Of a stretch of 64,000 nt of DNA, positions 12,481-24,851 are shown piece after piece (within the stretch, counting starts at the first letter, position 1; each line of letters opens with the position of its first letter). The translations under genes and the position numbers were made by a program. Source of the DNA: Sipunculus nudus. Lineage: Eukaryota > Annelida > Sipuncula > Golfingiida > Sipunculidae. The stretch lies in NCBI GenBank assembly GCA_026874595.1, contig CM049306.1:49108019-49172018 (forward strand). Reading direction: 5' to 3'. The notes beneath the pieces were generated by a model, which was not told the DNA's origin, made no database searches, and was given only the letters and a program-made list of their open reading frames with translations.

Positions 12481-13089
12481 TACTAATATTTTAAAGCATA
12501 AAAATATCTTGGGCACTGCACTGTCATATGTTATGTGATACGGTGATCAAATGGAAATGGACCTGATGAAATTGATCGTCGTGATCTCTTTTTTATATTG
12601 CTGATTCTCTCATAGTAGTACTACATGGTCTAGGTGCCTACCATATTAGAACAAAACAAACATTCAGAATCAATTTGTGTGGTTATATGGAAGATTCCAA
12701 GTTTCCAAAAGCTTTATTTGTGGTCTTGATACAGAAATATTCATGTCATATTAAACAGGAAGATCAGTAAAAACCGTTGTCTGGATTTTTTATATTTCTA
12801 CATAGTTTATCTGAATGTGAGATGAAACAGGTCTTGTTATTACAAGTTATATAGATAAGGTAGTTCTAAAAGTTAAAAGGAGACATATAATGCACACAAA
12901 AAAATAATTAGCCATATTTGATCAGCAGAAAAAAGGCACATCTGCATATATAAAATGGCATATGAGTACGCATTATTCCTAAAGGAAAGTTTGTACATTA
13001 CAGGAATACAAATATCTGTACGGTACACTTTTTGGATAAAACAGACCATGTAAATCCGGGCATAAAAGCCAACACCACGGATGGAACCT
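12481..13089. other. AT-rich spacer, no gene seen
   Basis: Chance frames only. No repeat partner noticed. Confidence 0.4.
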
Positions 13090-13099
13090 TTTTTTATAT

Positions 13100-13345
13100 T
13101 TTTTTTTTTTGTGGCGGTAGACGCCTCTATTTTTAATGCAAACTTAACTACATATATGTACATCGGCAGATTTCAGTTCCGGTTTCGTACTAGGTGTCAC
13201 GGCAGTATCACACGCTTCCTCTCATTTTGTCATTGCGGGTCCTTGGTGCGTGATCATCCCCATTGCTGGGTCATACCACCGAGGATCCCCCGAAAGGCGC
13301 ACTCGTTTGGGAGTTAAGCACGGTCGTTAGGCACGACCTTCCCAT
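13100..13345 (-). mobile_element. SINE-core-like repeat, truncated copy
   Basis: Aligns with the body of the better-preserved copy at 39385-39785. Shared ordered blocks are GCGGxxGxxGCCTCTATTTT, a segment near TTTCRGTTYSGGTTT, CCCCATTGC, ACCGAGGA-CCCCC/CTCCC, GCGMACT-GTT and GTGxGT-AxxCACGG. It lacks the tRNA-like A/B-box head seen next to the other copy. Orientation is assigned from that copy. Confidence 0.5.
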
Positions 13346-14960
13346 TACGCTTAGATGGAATCACTGTCGAGTGTGCATCAATCAAAGGATGCAAATGTCA
13401 TAATAATGTAAACCATCGGCTGTTTCCTGTGGCGAAAACTGCCCCCCCCCCTTTGAGTGCCAACACCTCTCATGTAACTTGATTCTTTTCCCTTTATTCG
13501 TGACTTTTTTGTTTTATTTTCAGATTTCATATATTTATTGACGTATTTGTGATTTGCTCCGTTAAGATAACATCTAAATATTTGTATACTTAGGAAGGGG
13601 GTCTTTCCTTAATTGCTTTCTGCATGGTGCTGGGCGTCCAGTCCGGTTTGGTGTCGGCTGTTACTCTTCCATGTGCTCTGCCTAGACTGCAGAAGTCATT
13701 AAATTAGTTAAACATAGTCTTTCACATCAATTATTTTACCACGAAAATAAAGTTTGTTGTTATTTTGTGACTGGTTAAGTTGGAAACACATGAATCAACA
13801 TGTAACATACAACTTAATGTATGGACCGTGCAGTTTATTTCCTAAGTTTTAACTTGTGAAAATATAAATATTAAAGCTAAGCCCCACTAAGGTTTAACCA
13901 CATTATCCAAAGACATTTAATGTAATAATATTTGTGGAGCAGAAAATCCTAATATTTTTAATCTGAATCATGCCTCAAAATATTTCTCTTTAAATTTTAT
14001 ATTCAAAACGTACTCCCTATACAGGAGGCATTATTTATATCAAGGTTTTCAAGTCGTGCATGTGCACAGAGAAACGTTGGGAAGAAAACGTTTGAGGCTT
14101 TTATCATGCGATTATACTACTGTGTTATTACAGGTGTTTTGATTCATGAATTGAATATTGATTTCATTTTTTTTAATTTCAATGTTTTTAATCCCCCGAT
14201 ATTATCAACGATATGACCAACGTGTATAACAGGTATGTAATAAAGTGTATGATCATGCAGTAGAGTGTTTCTATATGAAGGAGGGAACCTTCACCAGAGA
14301 TCTTCCATTGTTTCTCAAATTCAAGAAGAGCGGCGCAGATTGCCCAATTTAACACTTAATCTCTTACACAGCATCATCGGCCTCCGTAGTTGCATGGTCA
14401 ATGGTTTCACCAAAGAATTTATATAATAGGACTGTAGCAGAAAAATAAGTATTTCCGATGTTCACACTGACTGTCTTTCAGGCATTGCTGTGCCTTAGGA
14501 TTTAAATATAATAAATAATTTCAAATATTCCACCGCCCATCTCAATATTATTCGAATACTTTCTAAGCGTATCTTATAACCAGCTGCAGTTGCATTCTGG
14601 TTTTCTAAGCACGCGCATCTTCTTGTCGATGCAGACCTGATAGTTATTCCTGATATTATCATCCGTGGTAGTGGTATCTAAATCTTGAGGTGCTTGGTCC
14701 CGATTATCCGACATTAACCTACGGGTTCTTAAAGATACATGTATTTGAACTCGCCAGATGCCATTTAAGTGTAGACACTTTACAGTTTTACGGACCGAAT
14801 CAGTATGACTCTGTGCACGTGCATCTTTTTTTTACTACCCACACAAATTGATCCCAAATGTTTGTTTCGCAATATTAATGTTGGCGATTAATACAAAGCA
14901 AAAAAGCAGCAGAGAATCAGCAATATGTGAAATATGTAACACGTACATCAATTTCATGTT
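13346..14960. other. AT-rich spacer, no gene seen
   Basis: Contains a poly-C tract at about 13441-13451. No supportable coding region or repeat partner. Confidence 0.4.
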
Positions 14961-15419
14961 TTAAAGGGGCCAAATCATCTTTATAACCTAAAGATAATCC
15001 CTTGGAGATTTGATTCAAAATAGGTCAGAAAACGTTGATAGCACGCACATTGGCTGCTTGTTTTGTTAATGTTAACGTGTTTATAATATGTGAGGGCCCG
15101 CCAAAATAAAACAATTTCAACAATAACATGGGACAGCAAGTCGGATAGGCGAGAGTTTTGCGAATGGCGTTTTGCAACAAATAACCTTTTGTGTCTCCGC
15201 AAATACGCCACATACCATATTAGGTTACATTTTTTCCCCTTTTGTCAACATTGCTGTGTTTACAAACATGTTTTTGATCAACAAGTTCATACATCCTTCA
15301 CGGAGGTAGTATAGGAAATTTCCAAAACCAGAATTACCTTTAGATCATAAATACATAAACAGAGAAGCCAAAAATTACCAATTCTCTCTTTCACAATGTA
15401 GGTGAATGGGCACCTTTAA
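14961..15419 (+). mobile_element. MITE R3, copy 2, 459 bp with TIRs
   Basis: Full-length homologue of 10472-10941 in the same orientation. It starts TTAAAGGGGCCAAATCATC and ends TAGGTGAATGGGCACCTTTAA. Internal landmarks shared with copy 1 include AATCCCTTGGA, ATAGGTCAGAAAAC, ATGGCGTTTTGCAACA, TCAACATTGCTGTGTTTACAA and TCCTTCACG. Short frames in it are not coding. Confidence 0.8.
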
Positions 15420-15639
15420 GGTCCATTTGAAAACCATATGACAGTATCTAAGTGTAATGTATTTTAATATCGTCCCTATGATATATTATTCTGCCAAGAC
15501 AATTATTAATACTGTTTACTATTTGAAAACCATATTACATTATATATCATAGCGTAGTACCCAATATGACTAATGTTATTCTTTAGATCGAAGATTGGTA
15601 AATAAATTTGACCTTGACCTTGAATACCCTCTCTAACCT

Positions 15640-15910
15640 TTGGACAGCTCTGGAGTAGTTGGTATTATCAGTACACATTCAAAATCTTATAAATCGATCC
15701 AATATTATTCATTTTGATGAGATAGTTACAATATCAAAGCAATATCTAGCCTTTTTTATTATGATGGCGGTCATCTTGGATTTTTTGGGGGTCAGGGGGT
15801 TGATAAAATTTGTTACCTAACATTTTCCATCAGCTTACACCTGAATGAAGTGAAAACATGTGCTATCTCAATTTGGACATTCAATTCCTACGGGACTGGG
15901 ATTTTGCTAC
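15640..15910 (-). repeat. Diverged repeat with GCCATCTTGGAT motif
   Basis: Contains GATGGCGGTCATCTTGGATT and a stretch whose reverse complement resembles 11928-11990 (GGAAAATGTTTGGTAACAAA there). Likely an inverted, decayed relative of that repeat. Confidence 0.45.
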
Positions 15911-16974
15911 ATGAGCGACTACACTACTAGGACATATGCATGGTAATTGAATGGGAATAGAACAGGTAATAGAATATACAGAAATTTTAGTTCATATCAA
16001 CACGTGACCATATACATGTGCATTCAATAGAACTAAATTTGTACACCAGACTTTAATGTAATGTTTATTTAACTGCATAGTGGTGACGTTCCATCTGTGC
16101 TAGGTGCTAATGAACAAAATTTTCATTAAACATTTATAAATACAACACAATATGAGAGGGGTTTAACCCTAAGCAACACTGAATATTATACATGTTCCAA
16201 AAACTGTAAAGACTGGCTCATATACCGAATTCATATCGCATCTGGACCTAACAAGGTTGGACCCCTAATATCGGCTCAATTAGCTAGTAGAAAGATAAAA
16301 TTCATGCATGGGCGGACGAATCCACCGGATAGGGATGCTGAAGAAAATGGTATTACGAGTACGGGATGTTTACGTGTCTGACTACGAGAGAATGAAATAA
16401 TAAGGCCTATTAAATAGTTGCAGTCCAGCTGAGAGAAAATATATTTTTTAATACATCTGGTCAAATATAATATACAGAGATGACAGAGGCTTGGCTTAGA
16501 GCCGCTTTACGCTGTACTTATATTGTTAACAAATATTAGGCCTACATAGTTTGGTCTTGTGGCAATTAAATGGTGGCGTTCTCGCCACAGATATAAAGAT
16601 GTAAGGGCTTAAGGCCCATTATAAACCAAAATAACATGTAGTATACAGACACAGGGCCTGTAGTTAACATTATCGTGGCTCAGGCGAGTTTACTTAAATC
16701 CTTAATGGTGTGAAAATATTTACAGAAACTATAAATATTAAATGTGAGCCAGCCTTCCCTTCAACATTAATTTCATCTCTGAGTGTGTATTCATACCGCA
16801 CCCCTATTTATAGATTCCATAGAGCCGGGCACACCTCAGCTGTTTTATTCATCAAAAGATCAAGCTCTTAAGTATTTGCACAATTTGCGCCTATTCAGGA
16901 AGGTTGCTTGTCCTTTTACACTAATGTAGGTACACACATCCACTCTTGTGGTACACAATAAATATATATTTATA
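15911..16974. other. Spacer, no gene seen
   Basis: No supportable feature in this kilobase. Confidence 0.4.
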
Positions 16975-17160
16975 TTTATGTGATGTTCGTCCATCGTTTG
17001 CGAAGATGAATATGAGGATCAAGGTATTGCAGGTGACCTAGCTTTGTGTGTCCGGAGATGACTTGTCAGGCCAATCCGGGCACGGAGGAACCTCCCACAT
17101 GTTGGACACATGTGATCGGTGGTTGCTGTTGAGATAGTTGCCATCCTCGAGCGCCTTGCG
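16975..17160 (-). pseudogene. C-terminal zinc-finger fragment of a non-LTR retrotransposon ORF
   Basis: Read on the minus strand, 17159 down to 17019 encodes a short C-terminal segment containing a classic C2H2 finger, CPTCGRFLRARIGLTSHLRTH split as C-x2-C-x12-H-x3-H, then a stop. The 'RARIGLxSHxRTH' pattern is, from memory, typical of the extreme C terminus of LINE-type reverse transcriptases in invertebrates and fish. After a one-base shift the frame continues with IFANDGRTS, which also resembles LINE tails. There is no RT or endonuclease domain upstream within the next kilobases, so this is a 5'-truncated, dead copy, as is usual for LINE insertions. Confidence 0.7.
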
Positions 17161-17249
17161 GGTTCTGACGTTTCACGTTTATATGACACATTCCAAATAT
17201 GTTACAATTAATTATAAGGTTTTAGAATAAAGGTATTATGATTCCCGTA

Positions 17250-17335
17250 TTATTTCATATTAAACTCATAAATGGAACCAAAGTTTATAATTCTATTTAT
17301 TTATATATTTCATTGCAATATATATATATACGTAA
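17250..17335 (-). repeat. Short dispersed repeat, copy 2
   Basis: Its reverse complement matches 4378-4460; see that entry. It lies just upstream (minus-strand sense) of the LINE fragment but is not obviously part of it. Confidence 0.5.
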
Positions 17336-18028
17336 ATATCAACTTGTACTAAAATTTACATTGAAACCTGTTTGGTGTGCAGGTAATTTAATTATTAACT
17401 TCCATCAATGTATTTGAATGTACTCTCTTGTGTTATATTCATTGTTTCTGTGGGGGTTTGCAATTTTAACGAAGCAACCTCTGTCTGTCATTTTAAAGGC
17501 TAGCAATTAACTGTTCTTCCAAATTAATTTTAATTAGAATTCACTATTTGATTGCCAAAGTTTAGTATGTTAAAGTAATTAGCACCCATGACTAATTATA
17601 ATCTGGCGTGTGAGAAGTGGCTTTTGGTTCGGGATAGCGGCAAGAACAAGTCCTAACTAAAGCCTTTCTCTAGAACTGTGTTTTAAACCCATCAAAATGC
17701 TAGATTCAAGTTGACCTACCAGATGTAAGCAACACCGGGAGTTCCTTGAATAAATTTATGGAGACAGATGTACAATTTTACATAAAAGTGTCACATTCAC
17801 ACCAGGCTACAAAATGATATAAATCCCTTTTTTGGGTTAAAACATAGTTTTGTTGATACAAATGTAAAAATACAAAAGATATGTCGATTGGTGTACGCAA
17901 CAGCATGGCCTAAAAGAAACTACATCTCGGGCACAGGAGGCAAAAACTTATGCTCGCGGAGGGAGCTATATATCAGCAGTTTTGAATTTAATCTCTATAT
18001 TCACCTCTTGTTAGATACCACCAGTAAT
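17336..18028. other. Spacer, no gene seen
   Basis: AT-rich with chance frames. Confidence 0.4.
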
Positions 18029-18240
18029 TGGCCGATGGTTGTCTATTGATCGACAAAGTCGTTAATTTATTGAGCTTTGGTCTCCCCTGACAGGAAGCGT
18101 GATATGGTATACGATTAATAGCCGGCCTCGTCTGGGCAATACGTCCTCAGACGGCACCGCCGGCTCAATCTCATAACCTTGAACAAATCTCCAACACCAC
18201 TGCGAGGCCACAGGCCTCCAGCTAGCAAGCATTAAATAAA
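18029..18240 (+). repeat. Interspersed repeat pair R4, copy 1
   Basis: Aligns with 20213-20430 in direct orientation: CGATGGT, GGTCTC-CCTGAC-GGAAGC, RGTATACGATT, TCATAACCTTGAAC and CAGGCCTCCAGC versus AACGCCTCCAGC. Divergence is high. Minus-strand frames over both copies translate to similar short peptides, but stops are not conserved. Family unknown. Confidence 0.65.
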
Positions 18241-18657
18241 ACATAAAAAACACTGTGGAGTACAAGCCATATTAAGTACAATTGTACTAAGCCTGAACAC
18301 ATATTGGCACAAAACTAGTACTGCCTTAAATAATTCGTGTATCAGGTTAACCAGTTAGCAGCTATCTGGCGGGATGTTATGACATTTAAGGTTCTCATTC
18401 TTTCACTATGCAAATAACATATGCATGGAATATAGTATTTCGTTTGGAAAGTATTTACTTGCTCCAAAACCACCGTAGAAATAAACTTACACCGCGATCA
18501 GTAAACACACATAAACTCACACATATGAATGGTCAAGCATGTTGACAAATATCACTGGAGATGATGGGAGTAGTATTCATACAGCCGTATAAGTCTTCGT
18601 ATAGGGTGTCGGAGATGTTTCATGCCATGATTTATATTTCTAGAATGAATGTGATAT

Positions 18658-18658
<1 letters not shown>
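18241..18658. other. Spacer, no gene seen
   Basis: No feature recognised. Confidence 0.4.

Positions 18659-18659
<1 letters not shown>

Positions 18660-18712
<53 letters not shown>
18660..18712 (+). repeat. (TA)n microsatellite
   Basis: Pure TA tract. The YIYIYI translations on both strands are artefacts. Confidence 0.95.
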
Positions 18713-18716
<4 letters not shown>

Positions 18717-20212
18717 TCATAAAGCGGAAGAAATATCCATGGCATTTACAGACTTTACGATGGTTATTATTTAGCTGGAAGAGCCGCAAAACGAAAATCA
18801 CAACAACCGTCCAAAGAGAGGGAATGAAAACCACGAATTTTAATCTTGAATATTTCTGATTCGCTGGTCAAAATTCCCGTCATTCTGCAAGAAATTGTTG
18901 ATGAAAGCAAGAACGAAATGATCTCAAGGCCATGTGATTTTCTCTGGCAACAGATCGGGCAGTAATGACCCAAGGTTGCCATGGAAACATAAAGCGTACT
19001 TGATCCATCTTGCTTTAAAATGAAACGTGGCAATCCTGCAGTTTCAACGCCACCACTAGCAGCAAATTTTCTAGTTATTTCTTCAAAGCCCTGCCAAATT
19101 GGCAAAAGGCGATTTTACTGCCTTGAATTGTTATTGGATCACTGCAGACTCCGTAATATTGTTTCAGTGGCTAGAAATAATAGATAAATAGGTTCGCCTT
19201 TGTAAAAATCATATTCTCATTCATACTTTTTGTATAACTACTACCTGTTTGTTGTCCAATAATAACATATCTTTAAACTGCAGTGGATATGTTCAAATCC
19301 GTAAAAGACTTACGCTATGGCTTGTAATGTGTATATTACTTGGTGAATAAACTATAGCTCCGCGTTGGGCGCTGAAACTTGGTCGCTCTTAGGCGCAGTA
19401 TCCGTCTCTGTATACAGAGACGGCGAGCACTGAATGTTTTCTATAGGTGCCCTGCCTTGAAAAACTAGATGTCCCTCGTTTGGCCACATAAGCAAACATA
19501 ATCTAAGTAACAAACCCTTAACTATGACAACTTACTTGTTTTCTAGCTCAAATAAGAAAATAAACTATTTCTATCCAGGTGCAATGTTACGAAGCGATGA
19601 GAGCAAGTTTCTAAATAGAAAGGACACATTGCTTACGGTCAAGGTTACAGGCAGCAGCCAGTTTTCAAAGTCCTTCTTCTGAATGACTGCTAGGTTTCAG
19701 GCACACCCATGCTTGGATTTCAATGAATAAGATTTACTGCCTGGTCCCTGAAATAGTGCCATCTATTGACTAAAATGGAAAGTTTAGGCAAAATATGGCT
19801 TCAAGCGAGGTTTGTGGCAACCTGCACATTTTCTTGTTGTAACTTATCAATTGGAAATGATATACACACCGAGGTAAAGACCCACGTTTGTTTATTATAA
19901 TTAGGCTAATTATATGATTTATTTCTGTGTCCTCGCATGTACACCATCATTTTAAAAAGAGTGCTTGTAAGCCATGACTCCCGAAATTGTCCGACAAGCC
20001 TTCGAATTCTCATTGGTAAGCCCTTGATAAACATTCCTTAGAAGGTTGAGTTTATCATTTAATTTGCCATAAAGAGAAACAAAAAAAAAGATATGGTATG
20101 TCTGAACGCATGTGGCCTGTCCAACGGCACTATTGCAGGTAGCACATGAAGCTAATACTTGCATTTTTGTATATCCCACGTCCCCTTCCCCCTTACAGAC
20201 TAGAACATTTAA
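18713..20212. other. Spacer with one perfect palindrome; no gene recognised
   Basis: A 112-codon minus-strand frame (18767-19105) has no recognisable domain, and I do not call it a gene. At 19402-19423 there is a perfect 22-bp palindrome with arms CCGTCTCTGTA and TACAGAGACGG. Confidence 0.45.
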
Positions 20213-20430
20213 TTTGACGATGGTCGCGTGTTGATCCCTGAGATCGTTGTTTTATTGATTATAGGTCTCGCCTGACCGGAAGCTTGACATAGTATACGAT
20301 TGACAGCTGACACCGTCCCAAGCTATCATCACCCATCCAATCATATAACCTTGAACGAAACATCCAAACCGCTTCAAGGCCAAACGCCTCCAGCCAGCCG
20401 GTAAAAGATTGAGTGACAGCCATATTCTTA
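20213..20430 (+). repeat. Interspersed repeat pair R4, copy 2
   Basis: Direct partner of 18029-18240; see that entry for shared blocks. Confidence 0.65.
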
Positions 20431-20714
20431 CGCCTTGCAGCAAAAACTAAATGGAAGATTAGGATAGAAGTATAATTAATCGACAGAAAAAACAGCAACA
20501 GGCAACAGCAAAAGTCTGCATCAGACATGTTTGGCTGGCAACGATGTTTATGAACGTTTCTAAATATATTTATTCAGTTGATTTATTCAAAATACCAATA
20601 TGTATTAGTTTTTTTCTGTGTACTAAATCAGCTACCGTACTTAACAGTTATTGTCCTTCAACTTTGTTTTGCTTTATGTCAATTAAGGGTCCTACAAATA
20701 TGAAATTTAATCTC

Positions 20715-20875
20715 TTGGTCTCGAGATGCTGTCTCGAGATTTAGACTTAACATCTCCAAGATCTCGAGATATTTTTTTTGTTCGCAGCAAAATATAATTT
20801 TGTAAAAATTTATGTCAAGATCTCGAGATTTTATGACAAGATCTCAAGATTTTGTCTCGAGATCACAAGATAAAT
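20715..20875. repeat. Cluster of TCTCGAGA palindromes
   Basis: Within about 160 bp the 8-bp palindrome TCTCGAGA or its extended form GATCTCGAGAT occurs about five times, plus one-base variants (ATCTCAAGAT). Spacing is irregular and sequence between is AT-rich. It looks like a degenerate inverted-repeat element or simple palindromic cluster; no family is assigned. Confidence 0.7.
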
Positions 20876-20907
20876 ATTTTTTTCTGTATCCTAATCAGCC
20901 ACCGTTA

Positions 20908-20914
20908 TATGTAT

Positions 20915-20947
<33 letters not shown>

Positions 20948-20978
20948 AACATATATAAATAAACATATATATATATAA

Positions 20979-21062
<84 letters not shown>
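20908..21062 (+). repeat. Compound microsatellite (TA)n-(CA)n-(TA)n-(GA)n
   Basis: Alternating TA, CA, TA and GA tracts over about 155 bp. They produce meaningless SLSLSL/YIYIYI frames. Confidence 0.95.
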
Positions 21063-21065
<3 letters not shown>

Positions 21066-21399
21066 GACAGAGAGAAAGAGAGACTGAAAAGCAAGAAAAG
21101 CTCTTAATTTTTATGTTTGTGTTAATTAATGAACATTGGATTCGCCTTTGTTCTGTATAAATACCTATGGTTACATGTCCATATGAATGAATGTGATGGA
21201 TAACCAGTCTGATGAGGTCAGCACGGGTCACGTGAGATTAATCGCATGCGAAGCACAGAGGTTATTTTATGACAGAGCAAGAGGCCAAAGCTTTAACCAT
21301 TATTACACAGGTTATTCTTAAGGCCATACCAAAAAAATAATGTTTACGGATTCGCCACATTTTCAATGCTAATATGTATATATGTTTTTGTTTTGCACA
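21063..21399. other. Spacer, nothing seen
   Basis: No gene, repeat partner or motif supported. Confidence 0.4.
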
Positions 21400-21690
21400 T
21401 GAACTCGAGATCCTAGGTAATGTTGCTAAATTGTGTTATAGCATAATTTCCCTTAGACAATTCCTAACGATATGGAAAATGAGCTAATGGTTGTGTTGAT
21501 CATATACACAAGTTCAAGAACTGGAGCAAATTTTATTTTCATTTTTTCGGTGAACATGCAAAACTGCACGTATTGTGCCCGCAAAAATAGAAGAAGAAAA
21601 ATTGCCCACTTGCACCATATTTTTATTTTGTTCCTAATCATAGAACAATTAATTTTTGTGTGTGGCCTGATGTCTTCTAGCTCATGGGAA
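21400..21690 (+). repeat. Interspersed repeat family R2, copy 3
   Basis: Third member of the family at 8830 and 9345: GATCCTAGGTAATGTT, ATATGGAAAATGAGCTAA, GTTGATCATATACACA, TATTGTGCCCGCAAAAA and TTGCACCATATTTTTATTTTG, then AGAACAATTA. The open frame at 21472-21726 is not conserved in the other copies. Confidence 0.65.
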
Positions 21691-24540
21691 ATCGGATCTA
21701 ATCAGGAATATCTTCTGAATGGCTGATCTGCAAAAGCCCCTGGAAAAATTACAGTATTTCTTAGAAATTAGTTTAATTAATGTCCGTTTAATGAAAATGC
21801 CACTGGCGGAAAAATAAATAATTCCTATACAAATGAGTTATGCATCTGAAAAGCATATTTGATTTAAAAAATAATAATAATAATACATAAAATATATTTC
21901 TAAAATATGATTTCTGTGCTCACTTAATGTGGGTATATATTAAGTAGAGGGAGCTCAGTAATGCGCAAATAATTGAATTTTTCAGTCAACGTAAAATTAG
22001 AAAGGAATAGTTGTCATAACTATTCTTTTGGTGCTAAAAGTCATAATTTTAGCTGATTCATTTGTAGTGGATACACGTGCAACCTTCTATCAAATTGGCA
22101 AATTTTCTTCGTTGAGAATTCATGAGATGCCATATTCACTCTAAAAGAGGATTTTGGGATTTAGAAAGACAGTCAGTCTGATTTAGGCTGAACATGTAGA
22201 CAGAATGATATTGTTTTTGTCTGTGTTATTCCGTGACTGTTCATCCCAACAATCTTCCTTTCCGAAAGCCCATTAAGTTGCCAAGACAGGCTCACAAAAA
22301 TCATCACCCTCAAATTAAAAAGGCACAACAATGTAGATGTAATACTTAATATCAGTTTAAGATAAACCGGAATAAGCTTTGAATTTGCTCCTCGTTTTTT
22401 TATGAAATATTTATACTTTTACACTGAACTAGAACCTGAATAACGTAGCTAATACTCAGCCGCAATGAGAAGTATATAATATTCGATCCCGATTCGACGT
22501 TACAGTGACACACTTTTCTCTTCAATATGTCAGTTAGGTTAAAGAACCATAAAAAAATCTCCAAAGCCATCCTTGACGTTTCACTCCTCCTAGTCCTCGA
22601 TTTGGGTATGAACGAGAGAGATAAGTGACGCCAAGTGTCACTGTTCAATAAATCAAGCTGCCTAGGGCGTGCTGAAAACCGGCATTTTCCTGTATAATGC
22701 AATGGTTTTCTACATGTCCTTCAGAGCACGTTACTCCCGCGTGGGCCTTTGGTTGATACCGCCGGTAGAGCAACGGAACATGAGTCACCGTTATCGTTAT
22801 AAATGTCATAAGACGTTATGTCGTTGAAAGACATAGGATTCCAAGTGGCCAAGCCTGGCAGGAAAAAAAATGAGCTGCTGCAATTTGAAAGAATTTTAAG
22901 ACGGACGCTTAAATGGGTTCTTCTAAACTACAATAATACATTACTATACGTACGACCTTTAATTCTGTAAAATGTGAAGTATACATTGATTATTTTGCTG
23001 ACAAAGCACTTTTACCAGTTCTGCTTTTGTATAAAATGACCTTGACAATTTCATGATACTTAAATGCAGATTATGCACTGGCATATCTGAGTCTAGGCCA
23101 TACGAAAAAAAAACTAGCCTTTTTTCGAATGCAAACATTCTTTTGCACAAATTAGGCACCTCTAGATAAAAGAAAATTGGAAACTGGAAACCTCCCTCCC
23201 TGGGAGTATTGGCCTAATGAAAGAAGGCCCCTGATTTTTACCAAGCGCCACACTTCCCTCATTATCTCAATTGGATCAGCGTCCTCTGGCATGCAGTGCC
23301 TCTGCAAATGACGTTTCACCATTATCACGTGGTGTGTTCAGTTCGCCAAGTTTTATCAGGAATAACTGCAAATTTTCCGTCACTGGAGTTAAACTCTTTT
23401 ACTTGCACTTAGTGTCATATCGGGACCAAAGTCTATCTTCAGCAATGTCCATCTTCTAGTCAAGTACAGGAAAAAACCCTGATCTCCAGGCACGATACAG
23501 ATACAATCATTTTGTCAAGCTCTGACTGTTTATAATCAAAGTAGCGACTGTCACAATAGGCGACCACTCTGTTCTTGATTGCCACTTTACGCCGCAACTA
23601 TTTTATTATTCAGCTTTACTGAATCAATCTTTCATGACATTATTTTAAAAAAAAATACATGCCAGAACAAATTCTCTGGCGTTTACATTAAGCCGCCTAC
23701 AACCAGGGTTCGCGGAATGTCTGCGCGTATAACCTACCGGTGTCTTTGATCTGTTAATCGGTTCTTTGAAATTTTACCACCTCTCGATGACTAATGACAG
23801 CTCTCTTTTTCCATGCAGACTAAAACATATGACAGGCGACATTAATTACTAAACCGACCCCCACACACACATACACACAGATAAACACACATAACTGACT
23901 TCAAAGGTTCCAGTTGCACCCTGATAGCATTAAAATTCATATTCTTACAGCTTATACATAAATCGTTGATGATTATTTAATTGCCTTTTAAAATGCTGAT
24001 TAATTCTATATTGTGACCACTGGTTTGTGACTACAACAACTGTATCTGCAATATTTTTCTACTTTCTAGAGCAGTGAAGTTCTGGTAACATTTTATTGAA
24101 AGAACTTAAACTTATCACGGCTGGAAAACTCTTGCTCGGAAAACCGCGATATCTGGTTTGCATTGTCATGAACGTATGTTTTTTTTAGATTTTAAATAAC
24201 CAAATCCCAGGTTCCAGACTTAAAAAGGAAAACATCACTAGAACTATCTATGAGGGAAAGACCCGCCTCAATCAAACTATATCGTAGCACTATCGTTTAT
24301 TTCTGACGAATTTTGTTTTCATCGGCATAATGTTTAATTAGGTTTCCTTTTGCATATCACATATCATGTCCAGAAACACGATAACTTTTTCACTCGCAAC
24401 TAGAAAATCCAGTTTTAGAAGTGGTTCAGAATACACATCACGTATCAAGCTTTGTGATACGATGATACTTGTTTCAAAGATTTATGGAATGAGGTTACCC
24501 TCAGATCATCATTCTCTGCATAGAAAATTGGGATTCATGA
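21691..24540. other. Long spacer, no gene recognised
   Basis: Nearly 3 kb without a supportable gene or repeat partner. Several 60-100-codon frames on both strands lack recognisable domains. Confidence 0.4.
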
Positions 24541-24555
24541 GGGTGCAACGCCGGC

Positions 24556-24569
24556 TTTCCCGCGGGAAA
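24556..24569. promoter_or_regulatory. Perfect palindrome TTTCCCGCGGGAAA matching the E2F consensus
   Basis: TTTCCCGC on both strands fits the known E2F/DP consensus TTTSSCGC twice in overlapping opposite orientation. Twenty bases downstream GGCCATCTTA resembles a YY1 core (GCCATCTT), and an ATG opening a 119-codon frame follows at 24601. That frame has no recognised domain and runs into a MITE at 24852, so any gene would need splicing. A chance palindrome in a locally GC-richer patch is equally possible. Confidence 0.35.
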
Positions 24570-24851
24570 GCACCACTGGGGGCCATCTTACGAAACCTAG
24601 ATGGCTTCAATACGCCTTGGGAGGAATTTCACTGCTTTTGAACAAAGACCTCCGATCTGCGGCCATTCTTTTAGGGACACTTCGTTGGGATTAGCTCCAA
24701 GGGAAGTGTCGCACGTTTCGAACCAGTTCATGTTGGCTGTGGCGGCTTTTATTTTCCATATAGTCATCACTGCCCTTTGTTTTATGACGGTCGAAGGCAT
24801 GACAACCAACGCAGGACACATTAAACTTGGACGCCTAAGGCCAAAAAATAA

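Noticed and set aside
18767-19105. 112-codon minus-strand frame as a gene
   Set aside because: No recognisable domain, no homologous copy and partly across a microsatellite flank; length is compatible with chance.
20891-21231. Low-complexity YIYIYI/SLSLSL proteins
   Set aside because: Pure products of TA and GA microsatellites.
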